Assembly: GCA_003242495.1 (NCBI GenBank)
Contig: QGUO01000053.1
Coordinates: 1-12,778 of the forward strand
DNA: 12,778 bases
Direction of reading: 5' to 3'
From: Pseudomonadota bacterium
GTDB taxonomy: Bacteria; Pseudomonadota; Gammaproteobacteria; Steroidobacterales; Steroidobacteraceae
Of the stretch, positions 6,982 to 12,778 are shown piece by piece. Position numbers and translations under genes: made by a program. Position 1 is the stretch's first letter. The number at the start of each line of letters is the position of its first letter. The notes beneath the pieces were generated by a model, which saw nothing but the letters and a program-made list of their open reading frames with translations, was not told the DNA's origin and searched no databases.

Positions 6982-7683
6982 ATGATCCTGGATCTGCATC
7001 CCGGCATCCGTTTTCGCACGCTCACCATCGGGCGGGAACGTGCGCCGCTACTGGTCATCGACCAGTTCGTGGCCGACCCCGAGCGACTGGTGAGGAAGGC
7101 GGCCATGCGACGGTTCGTGCCATGTGGCCGTTTCTTTCCAGGTATCCGCACACCTGCGCCGCCTTCGTATCAACACCTCATCGAGACCCGCCTCGGGCCG
7201 GTCCTGGCCGAATGCTTCGGCTTCGCAGCGACGTCCTTCCGTTTCCCGACCTGCCATTACTCCCTGGTCACCACCCCGCCGGTGCAGCTCGAGCCGCTGC
7301 AGCGCATTCCGCACGTCGACTCGGTCGAGCCCGAGGGGCTCGCGGCGGTTCATTACCTGTTCAAGGACGACCTCGGCGGCACGGCGTTCTACCGCCATCG
7401 CAGCACCGGCTACGAGTATGTCGACGCGAGCCGCCGCCAGAGGTACTTCGACGTCCTGCTAGCCGAGCTGGCTGGACCGGATTGCCCACCTGCCCAGTAC
7501 ATAGATGGCGATACGGCGCTGTTTCAACAGATCGCCCGGGAGGAGGGGGTGTTCAACCGCATGCTCGTCTACCGGCGCAACTCGCTGCATTCGGCGTCGC
7601 TCGGCGCATGCTTCGTGCCTGATCCGAATCCGCGGACCGGACGACTGTCCATCAATTGTTTCATCGATCCGATGCGGCGCTGA
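6982..7683 (+). CDS. DUF6445 family protein, possible 2OG-Fe(II) oxygenase
   Basis: This 233-residue protein resembles the DUF6445 family, which usually ends such receptor/SapC/halogenase clusters. It carries H111 and D113 in PHVDS, GGTAFYRHR at 132-140, H203 in RRNSLHSA and R221 in GRLSINCF. The order HxD...H...R, with the arginine about 18 residues after the distal histidine, is the facial-triad plus 2-oxoglutarate-anchor pattern of prolyl-hydroxylase-like oxygenases. The enzyme assignment is therefore my inference. No signal peptide or membrane span is seen. The ATG at 6982 lies 13 bases after the halogenase stop, with a purine-rich GGCGAAG upstream. An in-frame ATG at 6958 would overlap the halogenase by 11 bases and add eight residues. 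It is the last gene of the + strand operon and faces the convergent gntP-like gene. Confidence 0.8.
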   Translation: MILDLHPGIRFRTLTIGRERAPLLVIDQFVADPERLVRKAAMRRFVPCGRFFPGIRTPAPPSYQHLIETRLGPVLAECFGFAATSFRFPTCHYSLVTTPPVQLEPLQRIPHVDSVEPEGLAAVHYLFKDDLGGTAFYRHRSTGYEYVDASRRQRYFDVLLAELAGPDCPPAQYIDGDTALFQQIAREEGVFNRMLVYRRNSLHSASLGACFVPDPNPRTGRLSINCFIDPMRR

Positions 7684-7773
7684 AGCGCCTTGTCCGGGTC
7701 AAGGTCGAGCCATGTAAGGGCGAACGACCGCGCCCGATGAAGCAAGTCGCCGGGCGGCGCTTCGGGGGCGATC

Positions 7774-9117
7774 TCACAGCACGGCTGCGATCACGCTCGC
7801 GACCGCGAACCCCGTGAAGCCGGCCACGGTGCAGGTCACCGTCCAGGAGCGCAGCGTTTCACCCTCGGTTTGCCCCAGCAGGCGGTTGACCAGCCAGAAT
7901 CCCGAGTCGTTGACGTGCGACACGATGGTCGCCCCGGCGGCAATGGCGATCACCACCAGCGCGGTATGCAGCGGGTCGAGCGCGAGGTGCTGCAGAATGG
8001 GTGCGGTGAGGCCGGCGGCCGTGATCATGGCCACCGTGGCCGAGCCTTGGGCGATGCGCACCAACGCGGCCAGCAGGAACGCAAGCAGCATGGGCGGGAG
8101 CGGCTGGGTGCCGAAGAACTCTCCGAGGTGCTCGCCCACGCCCGAGTCGATGAGCACTTCCTTGAAGACGCCGCCTGCGCCGGTCACCAGCACGACCATG
8201 CCGGCAGGCTCGAGTGAGCGCATGGTCACTTCCTGCAGCTGGGCGGCGGGTACGCGGCGGGTCAGACCGAAGACGATGTAGGCGTACAGACAGGCGATGA
8301 GCAAGGCGATGAACGGATGACCGATGAATGCCAGGGCGGTTCTCGTGGCGCCTTCCGGCAGGATTTGCTGTCCGAGTGTGTTACCGACGATCAGGGCCAG
8401 CGGCAGCGCAATCGCGAAAATGGCCTCGCCGACCTCGACGGTGCCTGCCGGGCGCACGACATCCGCGCCGACGCCAGCCATGCCTGCCGGATCGTGCCCG
8501 GGCAGCGGGCGGGGCGCGATGGACTTGAATCGGGTCGCGAGCAGCGGGCCCGCCACGATCGTGGCCGGAATACCGCAGGCGAGGCCCATGACGATGACCC
8601 AGCCGAGATCCGCTTCCAGCAGCTCCGCCACCGCGAGGGGGCCGGGCGTCGGGGGGATGAAGGCGTGGCCTACGACCAGCCCGGCGAGCAGGGGCGTAGC
8701 GAAGTACAGCGGCGCCCGCCCGCTCGCCGCACAAAGCTGAGCGATCAGCGGCACCAGAATGATGAACGCCACATCGAAGAACACGGGAATGCCGACCAGC
8801 AGCCCGGTGATGCCCAGCGCCCAGCCGGCGCGCTCCGCGCCGACGCGGGCCAGCAGGTTCGCAGCGATCGCCCGCACGCCGCCGGTGTATTCGAGCAGGG
8901 CGCCGAGCATGGTGCCCAGTCCGACGACCACGGCGATGAAGCCGAGTGTGCTGGCCATGCCGTCGCGCATGGAGGCAACGATGTCCATGGGACGCATGCC
9001 GAGCGTGAGCCCGGTGCCTGCGCTGACCAGCAACAGCGCGAAGAAGGCCGGCAGCTTGTAGCGCAGGACGAGCACCAGCAACACGCCCACTGCTGCGGCC
9101 ACGATTGCCAGGTCCAA
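7774..9117 (-). CDS. GntP-family gluconate:H+ symporter
   Basis: This 447-residue inner-membrane permease is likely to import gluconate or a related sugar acid with protons. Nearly the whole protein is hydrophobic, with about a dozen predicted spans. GntP-family landmarks are VGIPVFFDVAFIILVPL (108-124), HAFIPPTPGP (151-160), GGVFKEVLIDSGVG, AQGSATVAMITAAG and HVNDSGFW (401-408). The length matches the family (about 440-450). The start codon appears to be TTG (complement of 9115-9117), with GGAG nine bases upstream in the mRNA. No good ATG is close. It begins 27 bases after the MFS gene's stop on the same strand, so the two are probably co-transcribed. True substrate could be gluconate, a ketogluconate, or another hydroxy acid such as glycerate or galactonate. 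Confidence 0.9.
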   Translation of the reverse strand: MDLAIVAAAVGVLLVLVLRYKLPAFFALLLVSAGTGLTLGMRPMDIVASMRDGMASTLGFIAVVVGLGTMLGALLEYTGGVRAIAANLLARVGAERAGWALGITGLLVGIPVFFDVAFIILVPLIAQLCAASGRAPLYFATPLLAGLVVGHAFIPPTPGPLAVAELLEADLGWVIVMGLACGIPATIVAGPLLATRFKSIAPRPLPGHDPAGMAGVGADVVRPAGTVEVGEAIFAIALPLALIVGNTLGQQILPEGATRTALAFIGHPFIALLIACLYAYIVFGLTRRVPAAQLQEVTMRSLEPAGMVVLVTGAGGVFKEVLIDSGVGEHLGEFFGTQPLPPMLLAFLLAALVRIAQGSATVAMITAAGLTAPILQHLALDPLHTALVVIAIAAGATIVSHVNDSGFWLVNRLLGQTEGETLRSWTVTCTVAGFTGFAVASVIAAVL

Positions 9118-9144
9118 TGTTCCGTGCTCCGTGTGTGCGTTGGG

Positions 9145-10452
9145 TTATCCGGGTCCGTCCTGCTCGTCGAGGCGCGCCGGCTCGAGCGCCGGCACGAGAC
9201 GGTGCACCACCGCCAGGGCGAGCAGATACGCCGAGCCGGCCATGAGGAACACTGGCAGATAGCTGCCGGTGGTCTCGAGCAGCAGACCCGTGAACGTCGC
9301 GATCAACATGCCGCCGACCGCGCCGCCGAAGCCGCCGATGCCCACCACGGAGGCGACCGCGCGGCGTGGAAACATGTCAGAGGCCAGTGTGAACACGTTG
9401 GCCGACCAGCCCTGATGTCCGGCCGTGGCCAGTCCGATCAGGGCGACGGCGAGCCACAGGTTGTCGGCCCGCAGTGCGAACACGATGGGCACCACGCACA
9501 GGGCGCAGACCAGCATCGCGCCCTTGCGGGCCCGATTGACGCTCCAGCCGCGCTCGATGAAGCGGCCGGCGAGCCAGCCGCCGCCGATGCTGCCGACGTC
9601 GGCGAGCACGAAGATGAGCACCAGCGGCAGTCCGAGCTGCGTGAGCGTCAGGCCATATTCGGCGTTGAGGAACTTGGGCAGCCAGAACAGAAAGAACCAC
9701 CAGATCGGATCGGTCATGAACTTCGCGGCAACGAACGCCCAGGTCTGGCGGTGGCGCAGCAACTGCGCCCAGGGGATGCGTGTCGTGGGTTCCTGCGGAT
9801 CGCTGCGGATATAGGCCAGTTCGGCCGCGGTGAGCGCGGGATGCCGCTCCGGTGTGCGATAGGTGGCGAGCCAGGTGATCAGCCATGCGGCGCTCAGCAG
9901 GCCAGTGAACAGGAACGCGGCCTGCCAGCCCCAGGTCACGGCGATGATGGGCGCCGTCAGCGGAGCGACGATGGCGCCGATGTTCGAGCCGGAATTGAAG
10001 ATGCCGGTGGCCAGTGCCCGCTCGCGTCGTGGGAACCATTCGGCCACGGTCTTGATCGCGGCGGGGAAGTTGCCCGCTTCGCCGAGTCCCAGCACGAAGC
10101 GTGCGATGGCGAAGCCCAGCGCGGAGACGGCCAGCGAGTGGCTCATGGCCGCGAGGGCCCACACGGAAATGGCGAGCGCATAGCCCACGCGCGTGCCGAG
10201 GCGGTCGATCACCGCTCCGGCCGTCACCAGGCCGATGGCGTAAGCCGCTTGAAACGCCGTGACGATGTAGCCGTACTCGATCTCGTTCCAGCCGATCTCG
10301 CCCTGCAAGTGGGGGGCGAGCACGCCGAGCACTTGCCGGTCGATGTAGTTGATGGTCGTGGCCGCCAGCAGCAGCCCGCAGATTCGCCAGCGATACCAGC
10401 CGACCTTGGCGGCCGGCATGGCAACGCTGGTGGCCGAGAGTGCTTCCCTCAT
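9145..10452 (-). CDS. MFS transporter, hexuronate/anion:cation symporter (ExuT-like)
   Basis: This 435-residue inner-membrane protein has about 12 spans. It resembles the anion:cation symporter group of the major facilitator superfamily, which includes ExuT (galacturonate/glucuronate) and galactonate carriers. Seen in the sequence: TTINYIDRQVLGVLAP in span 1 (32-47), the MFS loop motif GAVIDRLGTRVG (79-90), RFVLGLGEAGNFPAAIKTVAEWFP (split as RFVLGLGEAGNFP at 118-130 then AAIKTVAEWFP to 141), a repeat-like loop after span 8, and a hydrophilic C-terminus. ATG 10452 is used although no strong ribosome-binding site precedes it; an ATG 11 codons later is no better. It lies 151 bases downstream of the GH3 gene and 27 bases before the GntP start. 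Hexuronate is the likeliest cargo, fitting a glucuronate-containing glycan, but sequence cannot fix it. Confidence 0.88.
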   Translation of the reverse strand: MREALSATSVAMPAAKVGWYRWRICGLLLAATTINYIDRQVLGVLAPHLQGEIGWNEIEYGYIVTAFQAAYAIGLVTAGAVIDRLGTRVGYALAISVWALAAMSHSLAVSALGFAIARFVLGLGEAGNFPAAIKTVAEWFPRRERALATGIFNSGSNIGAIVAPLTAPIIAVTWGWQAAFLFTGLLSAAWLITWLATYRTPERHPALTAAELAYIRSDPQEPTTRIPWAQLLRHRQTWAFVAAKFMTDPIWWFFLFWLPKFLNAEYGLTLTQLGLPLVLIFVLADVGSIGGGWLAGRFIERGWSVNRARKGAMLVCALCVVPIVFALRADNLWLAVALIGLATAGHQGWSANVFTLASDMFPRRAVASVVGIGGFGGAVGGMLIATFTGLLLETTGSYLPVFLMAGSAYLLALAVVHRLVPALEPARLDEQDGPG

Positions 10453-10549
10453 GACGGCGGGCGCCAGGTTGTCGTTGCGAGTCGTTGGCGCGCCCGGCTC
10501 TCGTCCGGCGCGGGGCAGAACACACGCGCCCGGCAGGCCCCCCGCGAAG

Positions 10550-10584
10550 CCCGCGGGCCTCCCCGGACGGGGACGGCCCGCGGG
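10550..10584. repeat. Nested GC-rich inverted repeat between GH3 and MFS genes
   Basis: CCCGCGGGCC (10550-10559) is the exact reverse complement of GGCCCGCGGG (10575-10584). Inside the loop, CCCC (10561-10564) can pair with GGGG (10569-10572) over GGAC, so a long two-tier hairpin forms on either strand. A competing pairing of GCCTCCCC (10558-10564, with flank) with GGGGAGGC (10582-10589) is also possible. No T-run follows on the minus strand, so it is unlikely to be a classical terminator. It may stabilise the GH3 mRNA 3' end or reduce downstream expression. Confidence 0.6.
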
Positions 10585-10603
10585 GAGGCTGCGGCGGACA
10601 TGA

Positions 10604-12778
10604 TCAGGTACTCGGCCTGTCGACCACGGTCAGCGTCGTCGACTTGAGGTCCACCGAGTTCGGTCCGGCCATGATGGCGAATTCTCCGGGCTCGACCACG
10701 TATTGCATATCCTTGTTCCAGAACGCGAACGAGTCCGGCGTGAGGGTGAACTGCACGGTGGTCGAGGCCCCCGGCGCGAGCGTGATGCGACGGAATGCCT
10801 TGAGCTCCTTGATCGGTCGGGTCACAGAGCTAACCAGGTCGCGCACGTAGATTTGCACGACCTCATCGCCCTCCCGCGTGCCCGTGTTGCGCACGTCCAC
10901 GGAGACCGTGACCGAGTCGTCGACGCCGATCTGCGAGGCGGACAGCCGCGGCGCACCGATCTCGAACGTGGTGTACGACAGGCCGTAGCCGAACGGGAAC
11001 AGCGGCTCGGCGGTGTCGAAAATGTAACCGCGATGCGCGCTGGGCTTGGCGTTATAGAACATCGGCAGCTGCCCGACCGAGCGCGCGATCGTGACCGGAA
11101 GCTTGCCGCCGGGGTTGGCGTCACCGAACAGAATGTCGGCCATGGCCGTGCCGCCTTCCTGGCCGAGATACCAGCCCTCGACCAGTGCATTCATTTTCTC
11201 GACCGGCACCGTGGTCGGCTGTCCGTTGATCAGTACCACGACCAGCGGCTTGCCCAGGGCGTGCATGGCATCGAGCAGTTCCTCCTGCTCGCCCACCAGC
11301 CGAATGTCCGTGCGGTCGCCGAGATGGTTCTTGGCGTAGGCTTCTCGGCTGGTGGCATCGCTGCCGCCGATCACCAGCACGATGGCATCGGCCGTACGCG
11401 CGACCTCGACCGCCTCGCGGATGCGCTGGCGATTCTCCTGCGGGTCGGCCAGGATGACCTCGTCTTCCCACCAGTCACCGGAATCGGTGAGGCGTACGCC
11501 CTCGGCGGTCACGACGCGCACCTGCTTGCCGACCTTGGCGCGAATTCCGTCGAGGATACTGATTGCCCGGCGCGGCACGTTGGAATAGCCGCCGAGCCGC
11601 ACACTGGCCGCGTTCGGGCCGATGACCGCCAGCGTGTTCAAGCGGGTGGCATCGAGCGGCAGGGTTCCGTCGTTCTTCAACAGCACGACCGCCTTGCGGG
11701 CAGCCTCCTCGGCGAGCGCGCGCGCCTCCGCATTGTCGGTGATCCGCTCGGCGTAGCGCGCGTCCGCGTACGGCTGCTCGAACAGTCCTGCCAGAAACTT
11801 CAAGCGCAGCATGCGTCGCACGGCCTCGTCGATGCGCTCCTGGGTGACGAGCCCGGCGGCCAGCGCTTCGGGGAGGTATTTGAAGGAGTCGCCGTCCGGG
11901 AGATCGAAATCCACGCCCGCGTTGAGGGCCCGCGCGGCGGCTTCGGTGTAGCTGGCCGCGACTTTGTGCAGTTCGTAGAGCTCCTCGATCGCGCGGTAGT
12001 CGCTCACCACGGCGCCCTTGAAACCCCACTCGCCGCGCAGCACGTCCTGGAGCAGCCAGGTGTTCACGTGCGAGGGAACGCCATCGATTTCATTGTAGGA
12101 GGCCATGACGTTGAGCGCGTTGCCGCGCTGGATTGCCGCCTTGAAGGGCGGGAAGAACACCTCGCGCAGCTCGCGCTCGGAGATGTTGGCGGGGCCGACG
12201 TTGGTGCCGGCCTGCGGCTGGCCATGGCCGGTCATGTGCTTGAGGGTGACGAACACACGGCCCTCGGCGAGCGGCAGCGAATCGCCCTGGAATCCGCGTA
12301 CTGCGGCCAGGCCGAGCTCGCTCACCAGGAAGGGATCCTCACCGTAGGTCTCTTCGATGCGACCCCAGCGCGGATCGCGCGCCACGTCCACTACCGGCGA
12401 CAGCACCAGGTGCGCGCCGCGTGCGCGGATCTCGCGGGCCGTCACCGTGAAGACACGCGTGAGCAGCTCCGGATCCCAGGTGCTCGCGAGCGCAATGGAC
12501 TGGGGGAAGTGCGTCGCGCCCCGGGCGGCGTAACCATGCAAGCCTTCCTCGTGAAACAGCACGGGGATGCCGAGGCGGGTCTCGTTCACGGCGTACCGTT
12601 GAATGGCATTCACCAGCTCGACGGTCTGGCGCGCATCGCGAAACGGCGTCTTTTCAGGATTGCCGCCGCCACGCAGATCGTTGGGGCGGCCGACGTGGCC
12701 GATGCCGGCCGGATACAGCTCGCGCGCACGTGCCGGATCGAAATCGCCGGCCGGCGTGAGGATCTGGTCCTTCTTCAC
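10604..12778 (-). CDS. GH3 glycoside hydrolase (beta-glucosidase/beta-xylosidase type), 5' partial
   Basis: A retaining exo-acting glycosidase of family GH3 releases terminal sugars from beta-linked oligosaccharides. 724 residues are visible. The first visible codon is GTG and is probably internal, because the usual N-terminal signal peptide and MTLEEK-type segment are missing and lie beyond the right edge. Counting from that codon: FHEEGLHG (75-82), PRWGRIEETYGEDP (136-149), KHMTGHG (180-186), and SYNEIDGVPSHVN (227-239). The nucleophile is D260 in VVSDY. The second domain carries IGGSDATSREAYAKNH and GDRTDIRLVGEQEELL, where the glutamate near SREA may be the acid/base. A C-terminal fibronectin-III-like domain starts near RNTGTREGDEVVQIYV. 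The FHEE-LHG/VVSDYRAIEEL subtype is seen in plant-cell-wall loci; xylosidase versus glucosidase cannot be decided. It is the first gene of the minus-strand set. Confidence 0.93.
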   Translation of the reverse strand: MKKDQILTPAGDFDPARARELYPAGIGHVGRPNDLRGGGNPEKTPFRDARQTVELVNAIQRYAVNETRLGIPVLFHEEGLHGYAARGATHFPQSIALASTWDPELLTRVFTVTAREIRARGAHLVLSPVVDVARDPRWGRIEETYGEDPFLVSELGLAAVRGFQGDSLPLAEGRVFVTLKHMTGHGQPQAGTNVGPANISERELREVFFPPFKAAIQRGNALNVMASYNEIDGVPSHVNTWLLQDVLRGEWGFKGAVVSDYRAIEELYELHKVAASYTEAAARALNAGVDFDLPDGDSFKYLPEALAAGLVTQERIDEAVRRMLRLKFLAGLFEQPYADARYAERITDNAEARALAEEAARKAVVLLKNDGTLPLDATRLNTLAVIGPNAASVRLGGYSNVPRRAISILDGIRAKVGKQVRVVTAEGVRLTDSGDWWEDEVILADPQENRQRIREAVEVARTADAIVLVIGGSDATSREAYAKNHLGDRTDIRLVGEQEELLDAMHALGKPLVVVLINGQPTTVPVEKMNALVEGWYLGQEGGTAMADILFGDANPGGKLPVTIARSVGQLPMFYNAKPSAHRGYIFDTAEPLFPFGYGLSYTTFEIGAPRLSASQIGVDDSVTVSVDVRNTGTREGDEVVQIYVRDLVSSVTRPIKELKAFRRITLAPGASTTVQFTLTPDSFAFWNKDMQYVVEPGEFAIMAGPNSVDLKSTTLTVVDRPST

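Noticed and set aside
7739..7763. Hairpin in the gap between the convergent operons as a bidirectional terminator
   Set aside because: GAAGC and GCTTC can pair with a small inner GCC/GGC stem, but there is no T-run on either side. The CCTTG/CAAGG pair at 7688-7704 is also short and lacks a T-run.
8317..10647. 776-residue open frame on the plus strand across the GntP and MFS genes
   Set aside because: Its product is rich in Arg, Gly, Gln, His and Asp without domains. It is the complement of two well-supported membrane proteins on the minus strand.
12773..12778. GTG at the right edge as the true start of the GH3 gene
   Set aside because: The frame is open to the edge, and a GH3 enzyme of this type needs further N-terminal sequence including an export signal and the first part of the barrel domain.

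Overview
The window is GC-rich, densely coding DNA from a Gram-negative bacterium. The outer-membrane receptor belongs to the type expanded in Xanthomonas- and Caulobacter-like bacteria, so a gammaproteobacterium near Xanthomonadales/Steroidobacter-type groups or a Caulobacter/sphingomonad-like alphaproteobacterium is most likely. The sequence alone does not settle which. I see no tRNA, rRNA, CRISPR array, insertion sequence or phage gene.

Left part, + strand: a control region (1-358) holds a perfect 14-bp LacI-type operator, an adjacent 8-bp inverted repeat and a TATAAA box. It precedes a 1056-residue TonB-dependent receptor (359-3529). After a hairpin terminator (about 3581-3613) comes a tight four-gene run: a SapC-family protein, a JmjC/cupin protein resembling the asparaginyl hydroxylase FIH, a flavin-dependent tryptophan-halogenase-family enzyme, and a DUF6445-type protein that itself carries an HxD...H...R pattern like a 2-oxoglutarate/Fe(II) oxygenase. 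SapC and JmjC overlap by four bases, and the other gaps are 13-15 bases. Each protein type is known, and receptor-linked halogenases of this kind have been reported near TonB-dependent receptors in Xanthomonas and Brevundimonas. The joint job of the four proteins is not established. Three of the four look like oxidative tailoring enzymes.

Right part, - strand, convergent with the first: a GH3 glycoside hydrolase (its N-terminal part lies beyond the right edge), an MFS transporter of the hexuronate/organic-anion (ExuT-like) type, and a GntP-family gluconate permease with a TTG start. They are read in that order. A long GC-rich nested hairpin lies between the GH3 and MFS genes.

Together the window looks like part of a carbohydrate-utilisation locus. 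The receptor would take up an oligosaccharide under a LacI-family repressor, the GH3 enzyme would trim it, and the two permeases would bring sugar acids into the cytoplasm. A uronic-acid-decorated plant glycan such as glucuronoxylan is a reasonable guess, not a demonstrated substrate. The SapC/JmjC/halogenase/DUF6445 cassette is the least understood and most interesting part.
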